Assembly (NCBI RefSeq): GCF_004791025.1
Contig: NZ_SRUO01000002.1
Coordinates: 248,001-312,000 of the forward strand
From: Mesorhizobium sp. M4B.F.Ca.ET.203.01.1.1
Lineage (GTDB): Bacteria; Pseudomonadota; Alphaproteobacteria; Rhizobiales; Rhizobiaceae
Reading direction: 5' to 3'
DNA length: 64,000 bases
The position numbers were made by a program, and so were the translations under genes. The notes below the pieces were generated by a model. The model was given only the letters and a program-made list of their open reading frames with translations. It did no database searches and was not told the origin of the DNA. Positions 10,134 through 18,891 of this stretch are shown piece by piece; the first letter of the stretch is position 1, and the number at the start of each line of letters is the position of its first letter.

Positions 10134-11579
10134 CTATCCCCGCATGATGCGATAGACGGTTGCATCACCCTCCACGCCCCGAAGGGGCGCGTCAAAACCA
10201 AACACGCGATGGCCGGCAAGCATTTCGCTGACCCCGGGCGCGGAATGGAGCGCCTCGGAAATGCAGATCTGGCCGGCTTCCGCCAGCGATTGCACGCGCG
10301 CGGCGACATTCACCGTCTGGCCGAAATAGTCGAGGTTGTCGTTGAGTGTCACGGCGATCGACGGTCCACAGTGGGCACCGATCTTGAGGATGATCCCTGG
10401 CCCGTCATGCTCGCCGTTGAAGCGATCGATGTCTTCAAAGATGTGCAGTGCAGCCGAAATCGCATCCGAAGGCTGCGAGAAGACTGCCATCACCGCATCC
10501 CCGATCGTCTTGACCACCGCTCCGGCATGTTGCTGCACCGCCGCGTTGACCAGGGCGAAATGCTCGCGGACCAAAGCGTAGGCGTTGAGGTCACCAAGCC
10601 GTTCATACATGGCGGTCGAACCCTTGAGGTCCGTGAACAGGAAGGTGATCTGCCGGATGCCGAGCCCCTCCTTCTCGTCGACACGTTCGGATCGGAAGAG
10701 CTGGCGGAAGGTCTGCCGCGCAAGCAGCGCTCCACCGGAAACATAGGGGTCGAAATCGAGCGCCGGCTTGGTCGTCAGCGCGACAAGCTCGGGCGGCCAG
10801 TTGATGGCAAGCAACGAACCTCGCACCGGCCCTCTGTTCGCGACCTCGATGACAATCGGACCGGGTGGCACGGCGGGCAACGCCGGCAAGAAGCGTTTGC
10901 CGTCGTAGTCGATCTTCAGGAGTGTCGGCGCAGATACCTGGTCGCCTGATATCGGCACCGCGAATGCGGCCTGCGTCTGCACGTTGACGCCCGCAAGCGC
11001 GCCCGGTCCCAGGTCGGCGCGGAGCACTGTGGTGGTGCCGGGCGGCAGAAACGTCATGCCCCGAACGAAGCCGCGCAGTAGGTCCAGAAAGCGAACGTCT
11101 TGCCCCGGTAGCCGCCCGTCATGTCCGAAGTGGAGTTTCCAGTGAAAATCCTCGACAGAAAGCGTCTCGGGATCGTGGTACGGCAGGCGCCGCAGCTTCG
11201 GCGATATCGAGAAGGTGACCTCGATGAAGTCGTCGAGGTCGGTGTCGCCGGATACGTCGCACAGGCCACAGACGTAGTGGGTCTTCAGCGTGCGCAGGGC
11301 GCCGAAACTATCGAGCACCATACCGGACTGTGGACAGAGCACATCCCAGCTCATGTCGAACAAGCCGCAGCGGGCGGCATGAAGGAAGAGGTCGATTGCT
11401 TCAGGCTCCGCGACCGCGCGGTCGCGAGCAAAGGTCAACGGATTGACGCGATGGAGTGAGTGGTCGTCGGCGCTCCTGATCAGCGTCTCGAATTTCGAGA
11501 TGACGCGTGGGCTCCAGGCTCGCGACTGCTCCACCTTGGTCATCTTGCTTTCGAGAAGACGATCGTTAAGTACCGTCAC
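10134..11579 (-). CDS. Class III adenylate/guanylate cyclase with DUF5939-type N-terminus (paralogue A)
   Basis: The 481-residue soluble protein has an N-terminal sensor-like half (about residues 30-300), which I associate with DUF5939. A C-terminal class III cyclase domain (about 315-450) follows. Metal-binding aspartates are seen in FTDLKGST and KTIGDAVMAVF; FGQTVNVAARVQ supplies the transition-state Asn and Arg. The lysine before TIGD favours ATP as substrate. The N-terminal half has a degraded zinc-ribbon, CPQS...CGLC. It is paralogous along its length to the protein at 43583-44998. It is downstream of, and in line with, the larger cyclase at 11692. Confidence 0.9.
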   Translation of the reverse strand: MTVLNDRLLESKMTKVEQSRAWSPRVISKFETLIRSADDHSLHRVNPLTFARDRAVAEPEAIDLFLHAARCGLFDMSWDVLCPQSGMVLDSFGALRTLKTHYVCGLCDVSGDTDLDDFIEVTFSISPKLRRLPYHDPETLSVEDFHWKLHFGHDGRLPGQDVRFLDLLRGFVRGMTFLPPGTTTVLRADLGPGALAGVNVQTQAAFAVPISGDQVSAPTLLKIDYDGKRFLPALPAVPPGPIVIEVANRGPVRGSLLAINWPPELVALTTKPALDFDPYVSGGALLARQTFRQLFRSERVDEKEGLGIRQITFLFTDLKGSTAMYERLGDLNAYALVREHFALVNAAVQQHAGAVVKTIGDAVMAVFSQPSDAISAALHIFEDIDRFNGEHDGPGIILKIGAHCGPSIAVTLNDNLDYFGQTVNVAARVQSLAEAGQICISEALHSAPGVSEMLAGHRVFGFDAPLRGVEGDATVYRIMRG

Positions 11580-11691
11580 GCCGGATCCTCAATCTTGATG
11601 GGCTGCGGAGGCTGCTGGAAACTTTCCAGCGAAATCAACAGCGGAGCTATCCAGCGCCCGCCGGCCGATCGTAGCTGGCACAAGGCGTCGA

Positions 11692-14600
11692 TCACGCCAC
11701 GTCTGCTGCGATGAACCAATCGTTGATCTCCCGCAATTCCGCACGGGCCTCTTCGAACCTGCCCTGTGACCGCAATAGCTTCGCCAGACTGGTGGTCGCC
11801 TGCAGCTCCCAACTCCTGGCGTTCTGCCGCCGCGCAAAGGCAATCGCCTCGCGGAAAGAAGCCTCTGCCGCCCTGTCTCCCGCTCCGTTTGCAAGTTCGA
11901 TCTCACCGCGAATGCGAAGCAAGGCGGCTGTAAAGTAATGCTCGCCGATCTTTTCGGCCTCGTGCAGACCTTTCTCAACGGTCTCTGCCGCTATATCGAA
12001 TTGCCCGGAGTTCATGAAAGCCTTGGCGAGTAAACCTAAATAACACGACTTGTCGACCTCCTGATCTTCAAGGTCATTTTCGGTCAATGCCATCATGTGG
12101 CTTCCCGCCAGATTGTCATCGAGGTCCGATGCAGCCAGGCCGCCAAAAAAGCGCGCCACCCTTGCCCAGAGATTGAAGCCATTTTCCTGCGCCAGCGGCA
12201 GGAGTTCGTCGGCCAGTCGAGCGATCAAACTGCTTTCTTCGCGGAAGGCGAACAACACGCAGCCGTTTCCCAGGCAAGCGGCCAAGCGATAGGCGGGCTG
12301 CTGCCGAACGGTCGTCTCGGCCTCGAGGTAGAGTTTGAGCGCCTGACGGCGATACCCCAGAATGTGCAAGGTCCAGGAAAGGTAGATCATGGCCATGCTC
12401 GGAAAGTCGCTGCCGACCTTGTCCGCGCTTTCCTTGTGGCTGAGAGCGCGCTCGAGATATTGCCGGGCCGCCACCAACTCGCCCTGACTGAACAGGGTCA
12501 TCCCCTTGAACTGCAAACCTATGACGAGCGCATTCAGGTAGCCGCCCTCCTCGCCAACCCGGATCAACTCATCGCTGGCTGCAAGGGCCTTGCCAAACTG
12601 GCCCGAGTTGAAATGGGTTCCGAAAAGCCCGTCGAGCGCCCTGATCGTCGCTTCCGGTTCGCCGAGCTTCCCGCTCAGTGCTATGGCCCGCTGATATGCG
12701 GCACTGCCTTCGCCGGTCACGTAGCCTTGCGCGGCGTAGAGCACGTCGCCCAGCTCCAGTTCGAAGCGAAGCAGCTTGCGGCTGCGATCGTCGGAATCGG
12801 GCAAGAGTTTCGCGGCTTCAAGCCCCTTCCTGAAGATACGCACCGCGTCAGCTTTTGCCCAAGTCTTGGCTGCCTTCACCCCTGCCAGCAGCCAGTAATC
12901 AGCGGCGCGATCGAACAGACCTGCGTCGGCGAAATGCTCGGCGAGCACTTCGGGACGGGCAAAAGCCGCGTTGCGGTCGCGCAGTTCGATACATTCGGCA
13001 ATCAACCGATGAATCTGCTGCGCACGTTCGTGCAGCATCGTGCCTCTGGCGGCCTGCTGCAGGAGCACGTGGCTGAACGAAAAGCCCGCGCCGGCTGTCC
13101 CTCGCTCGGCGACGACCAGCCCCGTGCGCATCAGGTCGCCAACTGCGTTGCGCAGCTCCGCTTCGGGCCAATCGCAAATCTCGCGCAGTATGTCGAAGTC
13201 AAATTTTCGGCCGATCGCCGCTGCGATCTGCGCAACTTCCTTTGCTGGCCCCAGCCTGTCGAGGCGGGCAAGCAGCAAGAACTGCAGGGAGTTTGGAATG
13301 TTGTTCGTGAGTGACAAACGCTTGGGCTGCGCTGCGTCCAGCCGCAACCCTGTTTCGACCACGCTCCGGGTAAGCTCTTCGATATAGAGCGGGACGCCTT
13401 CACTGCGATCGAGCACCACTGAAACATCAGCGGCGACCGCATTCGGACTGATGTCATGGACAATAGCTTCGGCATCCTCGCGTCCGAGCGCTTCAAGCCT
13501 GATGTGATGCACATCCGGCCTGTTGAACCATGGAAGGCTTGCGGTGTTCCTGCTCGATACGAGCAGCAGCGCGGGGGTCGCAGCCAGGCTGGCGACGATT
13601 TTGTCGAGAAGCTCGCGCGAGGTCGCATCGGCCCATTGTTCATCTTCGAACAAGATCAGGATCGGGGTGGTGCGCGCCAGATAACCGACCAGATCCATCA
13701 ACGCCTGTTCGGCGATGTTGCGCTGCCGTTCGGCGCTAATTCCCTCGAGCCTGTCCGGCCTGGCCGTTGGTATCCCGAGCAGGCTTGAGAAGATCGCCAG
13801 CGCGACGTCGCTGGACACCGAACCCATCGACAATCCGTTGCTGAGCTTTCGGAGCTTTTCCTCCGTTGGGTCACCGTCCTCGATCGTTGCGATCCTCTGC
13901 AATTCGGCGAGGAACGGATAAAGGGTGCTGTTCTCGAAGGTCGGAGAACATTGCATGGTCAGCTGCGGAAAGCTGCGCAGGCGCTGCTGGATCTCGTTGA
14001 GCAACCGGGATTTGCCGATACCCGACTCTCCCGAGACCCACACCGCACTGCCGCGCCTGTCGCGCACGACGGTCTCCCAGCGCTCCATCAGCAGTCGCAG
14101 TTCGGCATTGCGGCCGCACAGCCTGGTCATATGCGCGCGCTTTGCAAAACGGGTCGGCACCATGCGCTGCCGCTGCACCTGCCAAACCTGGACCGGTTCG
14201 GCGAATCCCTTCAGCTCATGTTTGCCGAACCTGGTGAAATCGATTGCGCCGCTCGCCGCCTCGAAGGTCGCCGCGTCGACAAGGACCATATTCGGCTTGG
14301 CCAGTACCTGCAGCCGCGCCGCCAGATGCGCGACGTGGCCGAAGGCGACGGTGGATACGCCGCTCGGCGCGCCGACGAACTCCCCCACCACCACCTGGCC
14401 GCTCGCGATGCCCACCCGCACTTGCAACGGATATCCCTGATTTGCCGAGATGGTGGCCACCGCATCGACGATCTCGAGCGCCGCCAGCACCGCGACCTCG
14501 CTGTCGTCCTCGCCAGCTATCGGATAACCGAAATAGGCCTGTATGGCGTCGCCGATGTAGCTGGCCGTCACACCCTTGTGGCGCCGCACGACGCTGCTGC

Positions 14601-14772
14601 AGGTCTGCAGAAAGGTCTCAATCAGGCGTTGGAAATCCTCGGGATCCAGGCGGTCGGCATATTCGGTCGACCCCACCATGTCGCAAAACAGGATGGTGAG
14701 ATAACGCCGCTCCGCAACAGACTTCGCCGGGCCGGGCAAAATCGGGCTAGCCAATGGAACCGGCGTGGTCAC
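11692..14772 (-). CDS. Class III cyclase-AAA ATPase-TPR signalling protein
   Basis: The 1026-residue protein has an N-terminal cyclase domain (about 20-190) with FCDMVGST and YIGDAIQAYFG aspartates. An AAA/STAND-type ATPase follows from about residue 220 (CGRNAELRLLMERW, Walker A SGESGIGKSRLL, LILFEDEQWAD as Walker B), then a helical TPR-like C-terminal half. In the cyclase domain the usual GDxVNLAAR reads GHVAHLAARLQ, so the transition-state Asn is His; activity is therefore doubtful. Similar cyclase-AAA-TPR proteins are expanded in Mesorhizobium and Bradyrhizobium, with mostly unknown inputs. It is 97 bases downstream of the haem protein gene and 112 bases upstream of cyclase paralogue A. 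Confidence 0.9.
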   Translation of the reverse strand: MTTPVPLASPILPGPAKSVAERRYLTILFCDMVGSTEYADRLDPEDFQRLIETFLQTCSSVVRRHKGVTASYIGDAIQAYFGYPIAGEDDSEVAVLAALEIVDAVATISANQGYPLQVRVGIASGQVVVGEFVGAPSGVSTVAFGHVAHLAARLQVLAKPNMVLVDAATFEAASGAIDFTRFGKHELKGFAEPVQVWQVQRQRMVPTRFAKRAHMTRLCGRNAELRLLMERWETVVRDRRGSAVWVSGESGIGKSRLLNEIQQRLRSFPQLTMQCSPTFENSTLYPFLAELQRIATIEDGDPTEEKLRKLSNGLSMGSVSSDVALAIFSSLLGIPTARPDRLEGISAERQRNIAEQALMDLVGYLARTTPILILFEDEQWADATSRELLDKIVASLAATPALLLVSSRNTASLPWFNRPDVHHIRLEALGREDAEAIVHDISPNAVAADVSVVLDRSEGVPLYIEELTRSVVETGLRLDAAQPKRLSLTNNIPNSLQFLLLARLDRLGPAKEVAQIAAAIGRKFDFDILREICDWPEAELRNAVGDLMRTGLVVAERGTAGAGFSFSHVLLQQAARGTMLHERAQQIHRLIAECIELRDRNAAFARPEVLAEHFADAGLFDRAADYWLLAGVKAAKTWAKADAVRIFRKGLEAAKLLPDSDDRSRKLLRFELELGDVLYAAQGYVTGEGSAAYQRAIALSGKLGEPEATIRALDGLFGTHFNSGQFGKALAASDELIRVGEEGGYLNALVIGLQFKGMTLFSQGELVAARQYLERALSHKESADKVGSDFPSMAMIYLSWTLHILGYRRQALKLYLEAETTVRQQPAYRLAACLGNGCVLFAFREESSLIARLADELLPLAQENGFNLWARVARFFGGLAASDLDDNLAGSHMMALTENDLEDQEVDKSCYLGLLAKAFMNSGQFDIAAETVEKGLHEAEKIGEHYFTAALLRIRGEIELANGAGDRAAEASFREAIAFARRQNARSWELQATTSLAKLLRSQGRFEEARAELREINDWFIAADVA

Positions 14773-14869
14773 GCTCCGGGACCCTCCTTGGTGCGGCGAC
14801 CATGTAGCACCCGGTCATGTTATCGCAAATCGCGGCGCTCACCAGCCGCTTTCGATCGCGTCAGATGGA

Positions 14870-16738
14870 TCATCGATGCTCGTCACACCGAACGTCGGCA
14901 TAGACCAAATGGTCTGCCTCGCTGAATGCCGCTTGGCTTTGGTCGAAGCAGAACCGTTTGGGCACCAGCCGGATCAAGGTGCGTCGGTTGCATTCGCCAG
15001 GCAGATCGATCTGGAAGGTGCGCGGCGACATCGACGGCGTCGGGTCGCTCCATTTCGTGTGGCCGGCAAACGAAACGTCCTGGACCAGCAAGCTGGAGCC
15101 GGCTGAACTGACGGGACCGGAGATGGCCACGGCGTCGGTTCCTTTTGCCTGCTCGATGCTCGGATATTCGCCGCTTTGCGGTGGATCCCCGTTTGCCGGA
15201 ATCGCGGCGGCGCCGACTGCCACATTGATCCTGACATCGTCGCGCTCAGGAACGCCACCGTAGCTGTTGCGAAAGGTCCAGCTTACGCGAAGGACAGGCG
15301 TCTTCACCGCCGCTCCGGGCAGGGGAGGCAAAACCTGAATCCTGGCATCGGCGAGCGAAGAGCCTTCATCCTCCGCCTCCGCCTCCGGCGCCGGGCAGCC
15401 GGTGTAGAGCGGGCGGTAGCCGCACTCGGAGCCGCCGGCTCCCCACAGACAGTCGCTCAGCTTGCGCCAGTCTTCCGAGCTCAGTCGCGGCGCGCTGGAG
15501 GACAGGTCATTGCCCGACCCCGGCAACATCCAGGGATGGATGCCACCGCTGCCGGCCGCCCAGTTCGTGCGGTGTGCTTCTATCTCGGCGTAGACGACCT
15601 GTTCCTCGTGCAGCTCGAGCAACTGGACCCAGGTCGGCAACGTGACTGTCGGCTCGTGCCCCGCCGCGTCGGCGGCAAAACGGCGGCCCGTGACTTGTGT
15701 GGTAAGCGTGTGGCAGCTTGTGCAGTTGCCCGTCGGATCTTCGACCGTCCTGGCTTGGCTGAGTTCATTGCGGTAGGTGCCGGTGTAGCCGGAGCCGACC
15801 ACGCGGAACGGCGCGTCCGGCAACCGCGGCCGGTGCGGTAGAAAATCGCCCAGGCTGAAGGCGGTCGATCTGGCATCGCCGGCCGAACGAAAACCGACCC
15901 TGCTCTGCGCAATGTGCGGATCGATCACATAGGGGCTTTTGTTGTCATGGCATGCATGGCACGAGATCTGGAACGTCGGATCATAGATTTTCTCCGCCGT
16001 GTCCCTTCCCGCTTCATCGGAATAGCTGCGCCCGCCCGGCGGAACGAGGGGCTTTGACCAATCGAACTGGCTCTGGTCCTTGCGGCCGTCGAAGAAGACA
16101 ATTTCTCCGGATTTCCGGTTGAACCCGATGGTGCCGAAGACAGAAAACCTCGGATCCGACCGCGTCCAGTAGGGATCGGTGCTGACCTCCTGGCTGATAT
16201 TCGATTTCCTGCAGAGGAACAGCCATTCCACGTTGCCGCGCACGACTCTGACGACACGTGAGTTCAGCCCACAGTAGGTCGTGCTGCCGGTCAGCGAAGG
16301 CTTGTCGCATTTGGGCAAAGTCGCCGTCCATTTCACCACCTCTCCGTTCTCGTTCCTGTGCTCGAACTCCAGCGGAGTGCCCGGTTTTGTTGGATTGGGC
16401 TTGAGGTCGACGACATTGCCGTCGACTTCCAGTGGGATGACCTTCATCTGTGGGCTGTCGCAATCGCCGTCGGGAATAGGACCGAAGATCGCTCGCGCTT
16501 CATCGCCAGACCTGGTTATGACGTCGGTGCTCTTTGAGGCCGGCGCCCAAAAGATGTCGGGATTCCATCGCGTAACGGCGTTGGCGAACGACTTCGAATC
16601 CAGGTCGTCCTGATCGGAGCCGTGCCTCTCACCGGCTTGCGGCGTCGATACGAAAGCTGCATGTCGAAGCCCGATCGTCCCGGATATTAGGACAAACACA
16701 ATGCCGAGGACCGCAGCGATCAGCGCAACGGCACGCAT
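14870..16738 (-). CDS. Membrane-anchored protein with two haem c motifs
   Basis: The 622-residue protein starts with a single hydrophobic segment (residues 3-23, AVALIAAVLGIVFVLISG), an uncleaved anchor or signal peptide for export. Two CXXCH motifs are visible: SCHACHDNKSPY near residue 260 and NCTSCHTLTT near residue 339, so it is probably a dihaem periplasmic protein. The C-terminal part has VLRVSWTFRNSYGGVPERDDVRINV and is cysteine-poor. I do not recognise a named family; a dihaem dehydrogenase or peroxidase-like role is possible but not shown. It is in line with the SnoaL-like gene upstream and the cyclases downstream. Confidence 0.8.
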   Translation of the reverse strand: MRAVALIAAVLGIVFVLISGTIGLRHAAFVSTPQAGERHGSDQDDLDSKSFANAVTRWNPDIFWAPASKSTDVITRSGDEARAIFGPIPDGDCDSPQMKVIPLEVDGNVVDLKPNPTKPGTPLEFEHRNENGEVVKWTATLPKCDKPSLTGSTTYCGLNSRVVRVVRGNVEWLFLCRKSNISQEVSTDPYWTRSDPRFSVFGTIGFNRKSGEIVFFDGRKDQSQFDWSKPLVPPGGRSYSDEAGRDTAEKIYDPTFQISCHACHDNKSPYVIDPHIAQSRVGFRSAGDARSTAFSLGDFLPHRPRLPDAPFRVVGSGYTGTYRNELSQARTVEDPTGNCTSCHTLTTQVTGRRFAADAAGHEPTVTLPTWVQLLELHEEQVVYAEIEAHRTNWAAGSGGIHPWMLPGSGNDLSSSAPRLSSEDWRKLSDCLWGAGGSECGYRPLYTGCPAPEAEAEDEGSSLADARIQVLPPLPGAAVKTPVLRVSWTFRNSYGGVPERDDVRINVAVGAAAIPANGDPPQSGEYPSIEQAKGTDAVAISGPVSSAGSSLLVQDVSFAGHTKWSDPTPSMSPRTFQIDLPGECNRRTLIRLVPKRFCFDQSQAAFSEADHLVYADVRCDEHR

Positions 16739-16786
16739 TTCAGCCCACTGGAGCGTGCCAGTGAACCCATGGCCGATCTCTGGGCG

Positions 16787-17410
16787 TCATCGCTTCTTCG
16801 CTGCGATAGAGCCAGCAACATAGTCGGCGTGGACTGTAAGCGATTGAAATCGCCACCTGCCGTCGTCCCCCTTTACAAAAGAGGCCCGGGCATCCGCCGA
16901 ATAGTCAAGAACCGGTGCCGGAGAGTGGGAGTCCTGCAGAGTCACCAGGACTATCGATTTGGTGTTCACCGTCTTATCGTCAACCACGTCGAACAAGGTA
17001 TTGGTCACGAGGTGCCGAGTCTGGAGGCTATCGGTCTCCATCTTCTTAAGTATTATTGTCATCTGTCCGAGGAGATCGGTTGCCGACTCCGGACCCATGC
17101 CGAGTGTCAACTTGAGGATACTGTTGCCTGAACTGCAAATCTTATAGTAAGACGATCTCGGTTCCGCAAAGAGACCAGTGAACGCGGGTGCATTTCTTTC
17201 GTCGATCGTCCAGGCATAGCGGGACAAGAGATCTTGAATTGCTTGACGATCCTCGGCCGGAGGATTCTCGACATCCCAACCGGCAGTAGCATCTGTTCCG
17301 CAGGAATCAGCTGAAGCAGTGCCGCTTAAAGCAAAAAAGAACCCACAAACCAGGGCAAGATTTCTCAAACTCGCGCAGTTAGTGATTATGCCTTTCCAAC
17401 GCTCGCTCAT
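16787..17410 (-). CDS. Secreted SnoaL/NTF2-like protein
   Basis: Starting at MSERWKG (an AGGGGG run lies just upstream), the 207-residue protein has a signal peptide ending near SGTASA-DSC. The domain then reads DRQAIQDLLSRYAWTIDERN with FTGLFAEP, the usual opening of a SnoaL-like cone fold, and ends with GRWRFQSLTVHADYVAG. Such proteins are often small-molecule isomerases, hydratases or binding proteins; no catalytic set is obvious. Base composition is lower in GC than surrounding genes, as for its divergent neighbour, suggesting shared transfer. The next gene downstream is the haem protein 48 bases away. Confidence 0.8.
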   Translation of the reverse strand: MSERWKGIITNCASLRNLALVCGFFFALSGTASADSCGTDATAGWDVENPPAEDRQAIQDLLSRYAWTIDERNAPAFTGLFAEPRSSYYKICSSGNSILKLTLGMGPESATDLLGQMTIILKKMETDSLQTRHLVTNTLFDVVDDKTVNTKSIVLVTLQDSHSPAPVLDYSADARASFVKGDDGRWRFQSLTVHADYVAGSIAAKKR

Positions 17411-17684
17411 GATGGCCCCCTCTATGGAGCTTGATGGGAAAGTACCCATTCATCTTATACCACCCCGAAAGAGGTGTCAGTCGAAATCGCTGACATTCGC
17501 GGCAACGGACATGATTTCGCGTTCCTGTTTTTTTGAATCTGAGGTAAGTTGCAATGCCCAGCCCGCAGCAATTTCATTCCTAATTTGTAAGGTAGGCTGC
17601 GGGCGATTCAGGTATGTTATCGCAAACTAAAAACTCACGTAGACGCAGCAATTCCGTCTGATCGTGGTTATATGGGAGCGTAAA

Positions 17685-18752
17685 ATGCCAAGTATTGTTC
17701 GGAGTGTGACGCTTGTACTTTTGTATTTTTTTAGCCTTGTGCCCTTGGCGTTTGCGCAGCAGAATCAGGAAATTGAGATAGTTCTGCAATCGCGCCTGAC
17801 TTCTTATGGAAACGATACCCCCCTAACTATTGTTTTTACTCTCACGAACCGATCGGGCAGCCCGATCAGGGTGCTCAGATGGACCACGCCGATCGACGGC
17901 GTCTCGGGCCAAATTTTTTCAGTGACGAGAGGGTCGCAGCCAATTCAGTATATTGGCCCTTTGGTGAAGCGAGCAGAACCGACCGAGGCTGATTTTATCG
18001 ATATCGAACCCGGACGATCGATTTCGGCGACCGTCGATCTGTCATTGTACTACGCCATCTATGAAGCAGGGAACTATGCGGTTACCTATGATACAGAGCG
18101 AGTGGGTCTGCTGGTTGGTCATCCAGCTGCCCTGAGACGCGCCCAGGTTCTGAGCAACGCCGCCACGTTCAGGCTTCTATCCGGTCGAATTCCTCCGGAA
18201 CGGATACCGCTCTCGGCACCCAGATTCGACCATTGTGACAGCTCTCAACAGGCTGATATTGGCGCTGCGCTGGCGGAGGCAAACAACATAGCCTCGGCTG
18301 CCCTGCAGGTTTTGCAGGGCACGCCCTCTGCCCAGCAGCCGAATTCCCAACGATATCGGACATGGTTTGGGGCGCATACCGTAGGACTGTACGCAAAGAC
18401 CACTGGAAATTTCTCGAAGATTGCGGATGCTCTTGCAAACAAGACAATAACGTTTGGATGCCACGGCAGCATCTGCGGACCGGATGTCTATGCGTATGTG
18501 TTCCGTGATCAACCTTATAATATTTTTGTTTGTCAAAAGTTCTGGTCGGCGGCTCTGAAAGGAACGGATTCAAGATCTGGAACGATTGTACACGAAATTA
18601 GTCACTTTGAGGTCGTCGCCTTCACGGACGACTATTCATCTGGCGGTCAAAATTTTGCCAAGATACTCGCGGTTGAAAACCCGCCGCAAGCTACAGAAAA
18701 TGGCGATAGTCATGAATACTTTGCCGAAAATAGCCCCGAGCTTCCGATGTGA
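17685..18752 (+). CDS. Secreted M35 (aspzincin) metalloendopeptidase-like protein
   Basis: The chosen ATG has GGGAG upstream and gives a signal peptide (MPSIVRSVTLVLLYFFSLVP, cleavage near AFA-QQ). An N-terminal beta-sandwich-like region (about 30-165) precedes the protease domain. The zinc site is GTIVHEISHF (H303, E304, H307). D316 in FTDDYSSG sits nine residues after the second His, exactly as the third zinc ligand of aspzincins such as fungal peptidyl-Lys metalloendopeptidase (GTQDY motif). The usual Gly of that motif is Phe here. Cysteines at 184, 259, 264 and 283 could form disulfides. The 355-residue length fits bacterial M35 enzymes. Composition is clearly AT-richer than neighbours, so acquisition by transfer is likely. 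Confidence 0.85.
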   Translation: MPSIVRSVTLVLLYFFSLVPLAFAQQNQEIEIVLQSRLTSYGNDTPLTIVFTLTNRSGSPIRVLRWTTPIDGVSGQIFSVTRGSQPIQYIGPLVKRAEPTEADFIDIEPGRSISATVDLSLYYAIYEAGNYAVTYDTERVGLLVGHPAALRRAQVLSNAATFRLLSGRIPPERIPLSAPRFDHCDSSQQADIGAALAEANNIASAALQVLQGTPSAQQPNSQRYRTWFGAHTVGLYAKTTGNFSKIADALANKTITFGCHGSICGPDVYAYVFRDQPYNIFVCQKFWSAALKGTDSRSGTIVHEISHFEVVAFTDDYSSGGQNFAKILAVENPPQATENGDSHEYFAENSPELPM

Positions 18753-18891
18753 GGAACGCCACACCCAACTGAGCTAGCATGGATGCGGGTGCCGCATCGC
18801 CATCGGAAACGAGCAAGGATCACCGAGGGTTGCAGCCTCGTTGACGCAAATAATCAACATTCCGCTGCTACCAGCGGGCGTCACAGCTTTC

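Noticed and set aside
12097..13314. Long open frame (405 codons) on the plus strand, antisense to the AAA-cyclase gene
   Set aside because: It lies wholly inside a well-supported gene, has no recognisable domain, and long antisense frames are expected at this GC content.
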